Positions 50,408-60,310 of a DNA stretch of 64,000 bases are shown one piece after another. The notes beneath the pieces were generated by a model. It did no database searches. It was not told where the DNA came from and was given only the letters and a program-made list of their open reading frames with translations. The stretch is taken from the NCBI RefSeq assembly GCF_004122105.1, contig NZ_SBKN01000006.1, forward strand, positions 1 through 64,000. Reading direction: 5' to 3'. This DNA is from Flavobacterium stagni. Lineage in GTDB: Bacteria; Bacteroidota; Bacteroidia; Flavobacteriales; Flavobacteriaceae. A program made the position numbers and the translations under genes. The first letter of the stretch is position 1. Every line of letters starts with the position of its first letter.

Positions 50408-51424
50408 TTATTTCAAAAGTGCAAACCAATAATTTTTGACATTCTGCCAATCAAATTGTTCTACTTTTTTACGAGCATTGGACTGAATTTGAGCCACTAA
50501 ATCAGGATTCGTCAATAATTTTTTAACCGCATTCACCATACCAATAACATCGGAATCGTCGACCAATAATCCGTCTATACCATCTTCAATCAAATAGGGA
50601 ACACCACCAACATTAGTGGAAACCACGGGAATACCTAATGCCATCGATTCGATAACACTCACAGGTGTATTATCATAATGGGTTGTATTGATAAAAACAT
50701 CAAACTCTTTAGACAATTCGATCCATTCTTCTTTCGCTAATTTTCCGGTAAACGTGACGTCCAAATCGAGATCTTGGGCATATTCAATATATTTGTCCAT
50801 GATGTTTTCTTTATCGGGTCCAACCATACACAATTCAGCCGTAGGATATTCCCTTTTTATCATAGCATAAACATCAATTGCCATTTTGGGATTGTATATT
50901 TTTGAAAAGGATCGCACCCACAGTAAGTAAGGTCCTTTAACTTCTCTAGGCTGATAATCATAGAGTCCAATATTGATTGTATTGGGAATTAATAGTAAGT
51001 TATCGGCATATTTTGGCAAGAAAGCTTCGTATAAATAATCGGAAGGAGCCGTAATAAAGTAGGCGTTTTTAAACAATAAATCACAGGCTTTCGGACTTTT
51101 CTCCAATCTTCTTGGCAACTCGCCACCATGTAATTTGGCAATGTAAGGCACTCTTAAAAATATACAGATTCGTGCAACGATATAAGCAAACCAAAAATTT
51201 TGGGTACTGTACGTATCTATTAACACATAATTGACTTTTTTGCCGTAATAAAACGTAGCGGCAATCATGTGGAATAAACGCAAGATTTTATTCTTGAAAG
51301 AAGAAGCATAGTACATTTCGTAGCCTTCTAATTCCAGAAAAGCCCCTAAGGTTTCTACTGAAGTAGCCGTATTCCCGTGTTTTGAGAGTTTATTTCCTAC
51401 GTACAGTAACTTCTTCTTCATCAT
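50408..51424 (-). CDS. Family 4 glycosyltransferase
   Basis: 338 residues. GT-B fold. The C-terminal nucleotide-sugar site is read from NTPVSVIESMALGIPVVST and GGVPYLIEDG with the conserved Glu. N-terminus MMKKKLLYVGNKLS has two possible ATGs three bases apart. It overlaps the polymerase gene by about 32-35 bases, so translation is coupled. Sugar donor and acceptor unknown. Confidence 0.88.
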   Translation of the reverse strand: MMKKKLLYVGNKLSKHGNTATSVETLGAFLELEGYEMYYASSFKNKILRLFHMIAATFYYGKKVNYVLIDTYSTQNFWFAYIVARICIFLRVPYIAKLHGGELPRRLEKSPKACDLLFKNAYFITAPSDYLYEAFLPKYADNLLLIPNTINIGLYDYQPREVKGPYLLWVRSFSKIYNPKMAIDVYAMIKREYPTAELCMVGPDKENIMDKYIEYAQDLDLDVTFTGKLAKEEWIELSKEFDVFINTTHYDNTPVSVIESMALGIPVVSTNVGGVPYLIEDGIDGLLVDDSDVIGMVNAVKKLLTNPDLVAQIQSNARKKVEQFDWQNVKNYWFALLK

Positions 51425-52742
51425 TAAATCGAATTTTCAGCACCGATAATGCGTATACAAATGAGGGCGCCGCCGTTCGCATCGCCGCATGATTAATTGT
51501 AAAGAACCAAAAACCAACAAAGCAAAACATATACAAATGCTGTTTGTTGTCTAAGTATAAAAATAGGGGCGTAAACAGTAATATAGCCAATCCTAGTATT
51601 CCCAACGAACCGTGTTCTGCAAGCATACGCGTTAATTCGTCATGGGAGGCAACCAAATAGCCCATCTGTTCGGTACGAATTTCAGTTCCTTTCCCAGCTC
51701 CAGCACCAAAGAACGGATTATCTAAGAAAATTTCTATTTCTCCAGCGGCTAAAGCTTCACGACCCGTAAACTTACTTTCTTTATCCCGTCCAAAAGAGTC
51801 TTTATTTGCATATCGCTTTCCAATTAATCCGCTCGTCTCGGATTCTGCATACACCCATATCAAAGAAAAAACCACTAAAAATATAGCGACGAGTTGGACC
51901 AATTGGGTACGAATAATTTTATTTGAACGGGAATAGGCAATAAGCATGAAAACGAAAATCATGATTGCACCTGTAATCATTCCTCCACGGGAAAATGTAA
52001 TTAATCCGCGGTATCCTAAATTAATTGCAATAAGCAAATTGACCACGAAGAATATTTTATTTTTTGAGGCAATAAAAACACGCGTAAAAAAAATAAACAT
52101 GCCCAATCCCAAGGCAGTAGAAACTTGATTAGGTCCAAATCCACCCGACGTTTCAGAGTTGGACACGGTAGAGGTAATTACTTCTTTTAAATCGGGTGTG
52201 TATAAAATCAGGTAAATGGAACATGATAAGATGGGTAATGCCATTAACAACAAAATATTGTTGAGTTCAAAGATGGTTATTTTCCGCATATAACAATAGA
52301 GCGAAGCAATCCCTAATGTGATTGGTCCTGAAATATTGAACAGTATTGTTTTCCTGATATTCGCTACTTCATATCCTAATGATTGCGTGGCAATTATGAT
52401 TCCCGGGACCAATAATATCAAAAATATCCAATAGGGCACTGCATTCTTGGAAAACCCAGAATAAATCATTCCCATAATCATGAAAATAATTACGGAATAC
52501 TTAGAAAATTCGTGATTGGGATTTCCATTGGTCATCCGTAAAAACACCTCACTCCCCACTACATAAGCAGCGGCATAGAGCACTTCATTGTTGGCATTTC
52601 TGGTCTTGATTATAAAGTAGATACTGATGACAAAAATTAAAATCCCATAAACTTTGGCCAATAAGGGCGCCAAAAAAATGACCACACCTAGCAGTACATG
52701 GACAAGAATAAGGAATAAATAATTTTTAACTTTAGTTTCCAT
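51390..52742 (-). CDS. O-antigen polymerase/ligase-like membrane protein
   Basis: 450 residues from the ATG at 52742, which overlaps the previous stop (TAATG); 52760 is also possible. About twelve hydrophobic spans and one large loop (about 290-360, with GAGAGKGTEIRTEQMG) match Wzy/WaaL proteins. It may join repeat units or attach the glycan to a lipid or protein. The family cannot be separated into polymerase or ligase by sequence. Confidence 0.82.
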   Translation of the reverse strand: METKVKNYLFLILVHVLLGVVIFLAPLLAKVYGILIFVISIYFIIKTRNANNEVLYAAAYVVGSEVFLRMTNGNPNHEFSKYSVIIFMIMGMIYSGFSKNAVPYWIFLILLVPGIIIATQSLGYEVANIRKTILFNISGPITLGIASLYCYMRKITIFELNNILLLMALPILSCSIYLILYTPDLKEVITSTVSNSETSGGFGPNQVSTALGLGMFIFFTRVFIASKNKIFFVVNLLIAINLGYRGLITFSRGGMITGAIMIFVFMLIAYSRSNKIIRTQLVQLVAIFLVVFSLIWVYAESETSGLIGKRYANKDSFGRDKESKFTGREALAAGEIEIFLDNPFFGAGAGKGTEIRTEQMGYLVASHDELTRMLAEHGSLGILGLAILLFTPLFLYLDNKQHLYMFCFVGFWFFTINHAAMRTAAPSFVYALSVLKIRFNDEEEVTVRRK

Positions 52743-53815
52743 TATAACGTGGCTACCCAATTTTTAAATTGTGCTACAATTGCTTTCTCAGAATGTTTTT
52801 GATCAATGGTCGAATACAATCCTTCGCCCAAGGTAAGTCTTAATTCAGGATTATCCAGCAACTGCACTAATTTAGTATAAAAAATATCGTGATTGTAATT
52901 GGGCACCAACATTCCATTTTCACCCTCTTTAATGATTAATGGAATCTCACCCACTTCCGTAGATACTACAGGTAATTTGGACAAGCCATATTCCAACATA
53001 GCAACCGGTAACCCTTCCGATTGAGAGGTAATTATCGCTACAGCCGATTGTTGCAATATCGCAGCAATATCCTGACAGGTTCCGTAAAAAAAGACCGTAT
53101 GAGTCAGTTCTTTTGCTCTCCAAGTAGCATTAATCGCTTTAGAATAGTCATCTTCAAAATCTTTTCCAACCAAATGAAACGTCCAATCGGGATGCGATTG
53201 TTTCACTTTTTCAGCTACTTCCAATAACAAATGATGGTTTTTTTGAAAACGTAAATTGGCCAAACAAACAATACGTTTCCCTGCAATTCCCTTTAAATCC
53301 GTTTGCAAGGGCACAGTAGTATCCAGCAAAGTGAAATTGGGTAAATACAGCACCGATGGACAGTGTAATGTTTTTTCAGCCCAAGTTTTCAACTTGTAAT
53401 TTACGACTACAATGCCTTTAAAAAAAAAGGAACACAATTGCAAAACGCGCGTTTTTTGAGAACTGATAAACTCGCTCAAACCATTATGGTCATGCCAAAT
53501 GATTTGAATGGAAGGCATCACTATTTTCAATAAAAAAGCAGTAAAAAAAGAACTGCTATGCGCTTGTACATAATTGATTTGATGGGCTTTGCAAAATTTA
53601 CGCAAACGCAAAATGGCGCTAACATCAATTTTTGAAGTGCGCTGCATATAGAAATAGGCTACTTCTTTGTGCAATTGCGCTTTTAACGGCCCTTCTTTTC
53701 GCGTTGTAATTAACGCAGAAAAAGCGGCAGCAGTGACCATTGCATTAGCATAATTTACTGCCATTTTTTCGGCACCCCCAATTTCTAAAGAGTCAATGAT
53801 TTGTGCAATACGCAT
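52742..53815 (-). CDS. Family 4 glycosyltransferase
   Basis: 357 residues. N-terminal IGGAEKMAVNYANAM and C-terminal SQSEGLPVAMLEYGLSKLPVVST identify a GT-B fold GT4 enzyme. The conserved donor-binding Glu lies in SEGLPVAMLE. It overlaps the next gene by one base on either side (TAATG), a tightly coupled operon. Confidence 0.9.
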   Translation of the reverse strand: MRIAQIIDSLEIGGAEKMAVNYANAMVTAAAFSALITTRKEGPLKAQLHKEVAYFYMQRTSKIDVSAILRLRKFCKAHQINYVQAHSSSFFTAFLLKIVMPSIQIIWHDHNGLSEFISSQKTRVLQLCSFFFKGIVVVNYKLKTWAEKTLHCPSVLYLPNFTLLDTTVPLQTDLKGIAGKRIVCLANLRFQKNHHLLLEVAEKVKQSHPDWTFHLVGKDFEDDYSKAINATWRAKELTHTVFFYGTCQDIAAILQQSAVAIITSQSEGLPVAMLEYGLSKLPVVSTEVGEIPLIIKEGENGMLVPNYNHDIFYTKLVQLLDNPELRLTLGEGLYSTIDQKHSEKAIVAQFKNWVATL

Positions 53816-54933
53816 TATGATACCATTAATTGTTTTATCGCTTCATCAAAAGCGGTTGTCGTATATTTTCGTGACCATTCTATCCCATTGTTCCGAAGGA
53901 ATGCATACTTGGATTCCGATTGAATTACATCCATCACTTGACGACAATCGTTTTGCAAGTGCATACTTAATAGGATTCCACGATTCCCTAGATCCAACAT
54001 GTTGGAAACACAAGAAACTGGAGTAGCCACGGGTACACATCCCCAAAACATGGCTTCAGCAACTACTTTGGGCCACCCTTCACTTTTTGAAGGAAGTATT
54101 AGAAAATGTGCGTCCAAATATACTGCTTTCAGCGCTTCTGCTTCTACATTTCCTTTTAAAACTACCTTGTTTTGGAGCTTATTCTCTTGAATAAATTTGG
54201 ATAATGAAGATTCCAACGCTCCTTTTCCATACACTGCTAATTCCGCTGAAATACCCTGTTCATTTAATGTTCTTACCAATTCAATGGCATAAAACGGCTG
54301 TTTGCCAGGCGCCAAACTCCCCACAAACACAAATTGCAAAGGCGTATTGAGCATTTTACTCGAACTCGGCAAGGGTTCGCCTACTGCGTAACTCGCCGTA
54401 AAAAAAGCCTTGATATTTTTAGTTTGATTGGGCCATTCCCCATACACCAAAACATGAATATTCTTGGTCCAAAAGGTATTCGACAACAAAGCACGTTGCC
54501 ATTTATACGTTAGGGGTTGTTTGGCCTTTGGATCCCAATTGCCAGCATATTTAGCCGTTTTTATTTTTTTTGGAAAAAAAACTTGTGCCCAAGCGCCTAA
54601 CAAACCCATATTTCCGGGGCAACGCAAATGCAAATGATCGGATTTTCGATAGGCTTTTAGAATTTTAAAAAAAATAAAGGGAATCACCCACAATGCCTTC
54701 AACATGTTTGAGAACGATGTAAATGAAAAATGGGGAACGGGAATAAATTCAATATTGGGATGTTGATAGGCTAAATGAATAGCATCCAATTTTCGATCTT
54801 CTAAAGGCGCAACCACAATGACTTTATCTGCATATTGCAACCAAATATTCATCTCTTTGATGTACGGACCATAGCCAAAGTACTTCCCGTTTTTGGCGGT
54901 ATGAATCACATGCGAGATAATACAAAAAGTCAT
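53815..54933 (-). CDS. Family 4 glycosyltransferase
   Basis: 372 residues. The C-terminal domain contains PSKSEGWPKVVAEAMFWGCVPVAT, shown here in part as SEGWPKVVAEAM, the usual donor site of GT4 enzymes. The N-terminal domain starts with FCIISHVIHTAKNGKYFGYG. It overlaps the downstream gene by one base and follows the GT2 gene by two bases. Confidence 0.9.
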   Translation of the reverse strand: MTFCIISHVIHTAKNGKYFGYGPYIKEMNIWLQYADKVIVVAPLEDRKLDAIHLAYQHPNIEFIPVPHFSFTSFSNMLKALWVIPFIFFKILKAYRKSDHLHLRCPGNMGLLGAWAQVFFPKKIKTAKYAGNWDPKAKQPLTYKWQRALLSNTFWTKNIHVLVYGEWPNQTKNIKAFFTASYAVGEPLPSSSKMLNTPLQFVFVGSLAPGKQPFYAIELVRTLNEQGISAELAVYGKGALESSLSKFIQENKLQNKVVLKGNVEAEALKAVYLDAHFLILPSKSEGWPKVVAEAMFWGCVPVATPVSCVSNMLDLGNRGILLSMHLQNDCRQVMDVIQSESKYAFLRNNGIEWSRKYTTTAFDEAIKQLMVS

Positions 54934-54935
54934 GG

Positions 54936-55949
54936 TTAAGAGGCTTTAGGCTGGTTGTACAATAAACTCCACCATCCCGCAATTCTTCCCAAAGTTTCAC
55001 GAAATGCATCCCGCTTGTCGGTGGCGGTTAAAACATTCGTAAATCGAATAGCAGTCAACAAAAAGGCAATGGTATTCCACTTTAAACGCGCTTTCAACGT
55101 GGGATTTGGATACTTGGTGCGCCATACAAACCAACCGTTACGAATTACCATTTTACCATAATGATAAAAATCAGGTCGCCCCGAACTATCGTGGTAGTGA
55201 TAAAGTCCGGCATTGGTATTCAAATACAATTTCCCTAAATTGGACAATCGCAGTGTATATTCGGCATCTTCATATAACCCATACCCTTCAAAATAGGTAG
55301 AGAATTTATGTTCGTCCAACACTGTTTTTTTAAACGATGAAACCCCTCCCATAAACTGTTGTACTTCGTATATTTTCCCCGAAGGCGGTAAAAAAGCTAC
55401 ACTGCGACCGTGGGATTCTGGCGGCATAAAACAAGGAGAATTGGTGGTCATCAAACCCAATTTTTTCCGAATTACAAAACGGTTGCTGTCACTGCGTTTC
55501 CATCCGTCATAGTAATATTCATTGGCTTTGGGAGTATACTTTTGTCCAACTTCAGTCCAGGGTCCAACATTGATGATGAATCCCCCTACTCCCATTGCGT
55601 CTGGAAAAAGGGCATAGGTTCCTACCAACTGCTCAAAATAATCGGGTTCCAAAACCGTGTCATCGTCCAAAAAACAAACCACCTCAGCAGCAGCCATTAC
55701 ACGATTGATTCCGAAATTTCGTTGTTTAGTCAAACCCCGATGTGCAGGTTCAACACGATAATACTGTAAATTAGGGTATTGTTTTGTAGCTAAAGCCTTT
55801 TCGGTTTCTAAATTTAACGAACCGTCAATAATCAATATCTCATCGGGATACCACGTTTGGTTTTGTACCGAATCCAACAAGGTTTGCAACGGTATAGGTC
55901 GCATGTAGGTACAAATGATTAATGAAAAAACGGGCTTTTGTGTGGCCAT
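54936..55949 (-). CDS. Family 2 glycosyltransferase
   Basis: 337 residues. GT-A fold with SLIICTYMRPIPL near the N-terminus, the metal-binding FLDDDTVLEPDYF and a later GGVSSFKK segment. No membrane spans. The gap to the upstream methyltransferase gene is 63 bases, which includes a weak inverted repeat (CCGAA/TTCGG) that might attenuate transcription. Confidence 0.9.
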   Translation of the reverse strand: MATQKPVFSLIICTYMRPIPLQTLLDSVQNQTWYPDEILIIDGSLNLETEKALATKQYPNLQYYRVEPAHRGLTKQRNFGINRVMAAAEVVCFLDDDTVLEPDYFEQLVGTYALFPDAMGVGGFIINVGPWTEVGQKYTPKANEYYYDGWKRSDSNRFVIRKKLGLMTTNSPCFMPPESHGRSVAFLPPSGKIYEVQQFMGGVSSFKKTVLDEHKFSTYFEGYGLYEDAEYTLRLSNLGKLYLNTNAGLYHYHDSSGRPDFYHYGKMVIRNGWFVWRTKYPNPTLKARLKWNTIAFLLTAIRFTNVLTATDKRDAFRETLGRIAGWWSLLYNQPKAS

Positions 55950-56012
55950 ACTCCGTCGAACTTGGAAACTTATTTATTAAAATTGCCGAATTGGATTTCG
56001 GTTAATTTTCAA

Positions 56013-56747
56013 TTATTTAGTTGCAATGAAAATCAAATTATTATAACCCGTTTTACGATTGTAAGCGATTCCTTTGGTTTGATAAAAAGCTTCTAAAGAC
56101 ATGATTTTTATCTGTGAAAAACCGGCTTTGCTTAAATCTTTGTGCAAATCGGAGGCATTGTAATAATACCCTGGCACTTGAAACCCGTTGAATCCCGTCA
56201 TGCGGTTTCCTACTTTTACCCCAATAAATGGTCGTAAAAGCGACCGCAATTGAAAATACAATGTTTTTTTGGGAGTTCCCACTTGATTGTGAACGGTTCC
56301 AATTAATTGACCCCCAGACACGAGCAATTGGTTCGCATTTTTAAAGATTTGCAAACGCGCCGAATGTTCAGGAACATAGGTCATCATACTGTTGAAAAGG
56401 GTCACCAAATGAAAAGATTGCGCAGGTTGATTAAACTGTACTGCATCCATCACCATCGTTTCTGTGATGGAATCGATTCCCCATTTTTGAAGATTTTCAC
56501 GACATTTCAAAATCATATTTTCTGAAATGTCGGTAGCTACAATGCTTTCGGGTTTAAAAAACTCAGCCACAGGTTCGATCTCACGCCCCGTTCCACAACC
56601 AAAAATTTTGATTTTTTGGATGGGATGTGAAGCACGCACTTTGGCTTCTTCCATCAAATAAAGCTCAAAATCTGAGGCTTTCTGAAGTACCTCTTGTGTT
56701 GCGATGATGTCGCTTTTTTCCCAAAAAGATTTATTATCTATTTTCAT
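56013..56747 (-). CDS. SAM-dependent methyltransferase
   Basis: 244 residues. Class I fold with the nucleotide-binding loop KIFGCGTGREIEP near 47-59 and ATDISENMI in the second strand. It probably methylates a sugar intermediate or a lipid-linked glycan in this locus. It abuts the following methyltransferase without a gap, and the two are related in fold but not close copies. Confidence 0.85.
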   Translation of the reverse strand: MKIDNKSFWEKSDIIATQEVLQKASDFELYLMEEAKVRASHPIQKIKIFGCGTGREIEPVAEFFKPESIVATDISENMILKCRENLQKWGIDSITETMVMDAVQFNQPAQSFHLVTLFNSMMTYVPEHSARLQIFKNANQLLVSGGQLIGTVHNQVGTPKKTLYFQLRSLLRPFIGVKVGNRMTGFNGFQVPGYYYNASDLHKDLSKAGFSQIKIMSLEAFYQTKGIAYNRKTGYNNLIFIATK

Positions 56748-57557
56748 CTAGCTTCGTTTACGCATCAACATGGTTACATGCATACAAGAAAACAATCGAG
56801 AAGTCGAAGTAGCCGACAATTCCCAGTCATTTCGGTGCCAACGCTTACCAATCGCTAATCGTTTTTCCTCAGACATAGGAAGGAAACCTAGTAAAAAGAA
56901 CCATTTCGACTTTCCTAACAAGCCGCGACGTTCTTCAATTTGAAAAGCTTTATCGTATTTGTAAAATGTTTTACGTGTAAAAGGCCATTCCCAAGCGGCA
57001 TCCGACTGAAAAGGACGATACAACATACGAATGAATTTGATTGGTAAACTGGTTTCTAGCGGATCGTAACTGATTACGACACCTCCGGGAGCTAATTTTT
57101 CTTGCAATTTTGCAATCAATACGTCCACATTAGGAAAATGATGCAATACACCGTAAGCGTAAATGATATCAAAATCTTTCTCCGCAAATTCGTCGGAAAG
57201 AAAATCCACCGCCAAAGCTTTTGCCGTCGGAATTTCAGCCAAACGCTGGTTTAATTTATCAATGGCCACATCACTTAAGTCGACTCCAATGTATTGTTTG
57301 GAATTACGAGCCAAATGCATGGACAAACTGTTTCCCGCATAACACCCCAAATCCATTACTTTTTTCTGGGATAAATCACCAAACCATTTTTTGTGCAAAT
57401 CGTACGATTCGTCCAAAATACCAATGTTTTTACGGATTTTTTTTAGGGTTTTTTCTCGAATAGAAGACCAAATTCGGGTGGCAAGGTTTTTCTTTTTGTG
57501 ATTATAGAATTCTTTCTGCTTTACATTCGTTTCCAGAATTTGTTCTTTAGTTTTCAT
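56748..57557 (-). CDS. SAM-dependent methyltransferase
   Basis: 269 residues. Motif I is LGCYAGNSLSMHLA (about 71-84), then GVDLSDVAIDKLNQ and the motif YGVLHHFP. Fold is class I. Directly joined to the downstream methyltransferase gene. A -7 box (57592-57585) suggests an internal promoter for the rest of the cluster. Substrate unknown, probably a polysaccharide sugar. Confidence 0.88.
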   Translation of the reverse strand: MKTKEQILETNVKQKEFYNHKKKNLATRIWSSIREKTLKKIRKNIGILDESYDLHKKWFGDLSQKKVMDLGCYAGNSLSMHLARNSKQYIGVDLSDVAIDKLNQRLAEIPTAKALAVDFLSDEFAEKDFDIIYAYGVLHHFPNVDVLIAKLQEKLAPGGVVISYDPLETSLPIKFIRMLYRPFQSDAAWEWPFTRKTFYKYDKAFQIEERRGLLGKSKWFFLLGFLPMSEEKRLAIGKRWHRNDWELSATSTSRLFSCMHVTMLMRKRS

Positions 57558-57584
57558 TCCGAGGGTATTAGGTTATCAAGGAAG

Positions 57585-57592
57585 CAAATATA
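57585..57592 (-). promoter_or_regulatory. Internal -7 box in the glycan cluster
   Basis: On the minus strand TATATTTG is an exact TAnnTTTG match, 27 bases before the ATG at 57557. A TTTT run at 57615-57612 is a weak -33 element. It sits in the 63-base gap after the FemAB-like gene. Confidence 0.45.
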
Positions 57593-57620
57593 ACCCAATT
57601 CTACTAGAGATAAAAAGGAA

Positions 57621-58706
57621 TTATTTTTTCTTTTTTAACAAAAAAAGGATTTTTGCCACTTTGCTTTTTTGTCGTTTTAATCCCGATTCAAAGAGTTGGT
57701 ATAAGCCAAAAACAGGCCGATTTAAAATCCAATACCGGGGTGATTCAAAATCAATCAAGGTACTTCCAAACCCTTCTTTGAAACGCAATACGCCTGCACT
57801 GCCCCCCACAGAAATATCATAATGGGCATGACCCAATTGATGAGCTTCACGCATTACCCAATCGTGCATAAAATGGGACACCCCTTTGTCTTGATGCGCC
57901 AAGACTACTCCACCATTGATATAAATGTACCGTTGCCCGCAAACCATTACATAAAGCGCCCCCACAATTTCATTATTATGTGTACAAATTCCCACTTTTG
58001 CAAATCCTTTTTTCAAGTAATTTGCAAACGTTGATTTTACCGAATCATAACTCCGAATGGGATAACCTTTTTCCTTTGCATTTTGCTCAAAACAACGATA
58101 GGCTTCCTGCAATTTATCGTGTTCATCAAACTGAAGCCAACGAAATTCCAAACCTTGTTTTATTCCTTTATTGACATTACGCCAATGGTTTTTTGAATAT
58201 CCTTTTTGTACCTCTTCAAAAGACTTTCCCTCAAGTACAATGGGACGCATGCCATACAACGGGATGACAAACTTAAATCGCGTACCCTGTTGCCCTTGAA
58301 AATAAAAACTAGTTTCGGGTAATTTATCGAGAAAAAATCGAAAATCAGTACCAGAATTGGGTACTGAAGGCACACTCAATTGAAAATAACAACAACCCTT
58401 CTTTTGGGCTTCTTGATGCAATAATCGAATGCATTGGTCTACCGTATCAGAATATTCCGGGAGCAAAACTGGGCCACACGGAACAACCATAAATTTGAAA
58501 AATAGAAACTTAGCGAGTACATACCCTGCGCCTCCAACCACTCGCCCCTTGTCTTTCACTAGTAAAAATCCGGTTGCAAAACCATACGATTCATAGGCTT
58601 TAACCCAATCCGAATATTGATTATACAGCCCACGTGAATGCGTATATAGCAACTGATCCCATTCCGCAATTTCTTCGGGCGTATTGGAAAAGACAAATTC
58701 TCTCAT
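57621..58706 (-). CDS. GNAT/FemAB-like N-acyltransferase
   Basis: 361 residues. Two GNAT-type halves, as in FemAB peptidyl transferases. KNHWRNVNKGIKQGLEFRWL is the typical central FemAB segment, followed by AYRCFEQNAKEKG and GSAGVLRFKEGFG. It may attach an acyl or aminoacyl group to a glycan sugar. Overlaps the deacetylase-like gene by four bases; a plausible partner of that enzyme (deacetylate, then acylate with a different group). Confidence 0.8.
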   Translation of the reverse strand: MREFVFSNTPEEIAEWDQLLYTHSRGLYNQYSDWVKAYESYGFATGFLLVKDKGRVVGGAGYVLAKFLFFKFMVVPCGPVLLPEYSDTVDQCIRLLHQEAQKKGCCYFQLSVPSVPNSGTDFRFFLDKLPETSFYFQGQQGTRFKFVIPLYGMRPIVLEGKSFEEVQKGYSKNHWRNVNKGIKQGLEFRWLQFDEHDKLQEAYRCFEQNAKEKGYPIRSYDSVKSTFANYLKKGFAKVGICTHNNEIVGALYVMVCGQRYIYINGGVVLAHQDKGVSHFMHDWVMREAHQLGHAHYDISVGGSAGVLRFKEGFGSTLIDFESPRYWILNRPVFGLYQLFESGLKRQKSKVAKILFLLKKKK

Positions 58707-60304
58707 CGGATTAATCGTTTAGGCAAATCAATGCCGTTACTAACAATTATTTCACCTTGAGCATCCACATCAAAAGTGATATTCGAAAATTGTTCCCAAG
58801 CCAGTATCAACTGACTTAACGTTGGATTCCACAATTTCTTTGCAGCTATTTGCTCTCCCAAATACCTAAAATTCAAACCCGGTTGATGGGCAATTTGGGT
58901 TTCACTCTCCAGCAAACGCCCTTGATGATGCGCCATATCGACAGCAAAGTATGTGTGTGCAATAAGTACACCCGACTCATCCCTCAGCATATCGATGTTT
59001 TCTTTGCTTAACCCCGATACAAAATCAACCAATTCAACCGATTGAAATACGGTATACACTTGGTTTCCAAATTGGTGTCGGAAGAAAATAGGCGAAAATT
59101 CCGCTAATGGGAAAGGATTTTTTTGCTTTTTGGAACTCCCTAAAAACGAAATAACTTTCCAAAAAACAGGCAATACATTTTGCAAAAAAGCAAGGGCATG
59201 TTTGGGATGCTTTGTCTTTTTTAATAACCGCAAATGACTCAACGCATCGATGTAATTTCGAATGCGATGGGCGTGATTATCGGCATAAAAAACAATGGCT
59301 TTAACTGTATTTTCAATTCTTTTTAAAAAAGGTAAATGTTGAATGGACTGGCGAAAAGCTTGTAAAGTAAACTGTTGACGGTTCAACAAATTGATGATCC
59401 CTTTTGCTGCTCTTCCGGTATCCATATAATTCCAAAATACAGCAATACCATTACGTTGCATCACCGTTTGTAGTTCTTCTTCACGATAACCACTGTTTTG
59501 ATACAACGACCAATTATAGGGTTGGAACCCATGATCAATCCAAACGGGAATGTCTGGCAACGGCGCTTTGAAATTTAAAAAGTCGTTCCGACTCTCTGCC
59601 TCACTTTTAATGGATTGGGATAACGAATGGTAGGCCAATTCATGACCGTCTTTCGCCCACAATTGTAATTCTTCGGATTGGTTTTGCCAAGAGGCATTCG
59701 TCTCTCGCTTGGAATAATGCTGCAAGAAAAAGCCTTTGGTCACTTTCACTCCCACCGATTGTAAAAACTCCCGTTGGGTTTTTAGATTTTCGGATGTATC
59801 ATAATCGCAATGATCCGTGAAACAAACGGTTCCCACAAAGGGAATTGGGGTTCGACTCATCTCCAAAGCACCTGTATTTGAAAATAAAAGAGAAGGTAAT
59901 TCTAGTAACGCAGGTGACTGGGCACCAATTCGGGTTTTTATGTTGGATGCACCACAGTAAACCGTCAAGGATTCTGCCGCTTCTGGATGAAAATGCCAGA
60001 GCAATTCGTTAGGACGTTGTGGATGCCATTCCCATATCCCTTGGGTTGTCGAACCTTGAACGTAGATACCGTTTTGTATTTGTAAAATTTTATTTGAAAA
60101 TTCAGGAATCAAAACCGAATCTTTCGCTAAAATCCACTGATAATCGTGATTCCGAAATTGAAGAATGGGTTGGTCAAAGTTCAGCACCAGAACAAACCGA
60201 TGGGGAATCGTAGCCGCTTCCAAAATACATTTATGCTGGCCCGAAAGCGTATGTTTTACCGCTATTCGCTGCTGTTCCTGTTGTATGTATGCTGAAGCAA
60301 TCAC
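58703..60304 (-). CDS. Polysaccharide deacetylase-like protein, divergent
   Basis: 533 residues, no signal peptide. The centre has CFTDHCDYDT (163-170), then GHELAYHS (220-227) and IDHG (257-260), which resemble the NodB-type motifs (acidic metal-binding motif and H-x3-4-H). The N-terminal about 140 residues and C-terminal about 200 residues were not recognised. Four-base overlap with the FemAB-like gene and six-base gap from the GT2 gene place it within the operon. If an active CE4 enzyme, it would remove acetyl groups from sugars; that is inference. Confidence 0.6.
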   Translation of the reverse strand: MIASAYIQQEQQRIAVKHTLSGQHKCILEAATIPHRFVLVLNFDQPILQFRNHDYQWILAKDSVLIPEFSNKILQIQNGIYVQGSTTQGIWEWHPQRPNELLWHFHPEAAESLTVYCGASNIKTRIGAQSPALLELPSLLFSNTGALEMSRTPIPFVGTVCFTDHCDYDTSENLKTQREFLQSVGVKVTKGFFLQHYSKRETNASWQNQSEELQLWAKDGHELAYHSLSQSIKSEAESRNDFLNFKAPLPDIPVWIDHGFQPYNWSLYQNSGYREEELQTVMQRNGIAVFWNYMDTGRAAKGIINLLNRQQFTLQAFRQSIQHLPFLKRIENTVKAIVFYADNHAHRIRNYIDALSHLRLLKKTKHPKHALAFLQNVLPVFWKVISFLGSSKKQKNPFPLAEFSPIFFRHQFGNQVYTVFQSVELVDFVSGLSKENIDMLRDESGVLIAHTYFAVDMAHHQGRLLESETQIAHQPGLNFRYLGEQIAAKKLWNPTLSQLILAWEQFSNITFDVDAQGEIIVSNGIDLPKRLIR

Positions 60305-60310
60305 CCGTGT

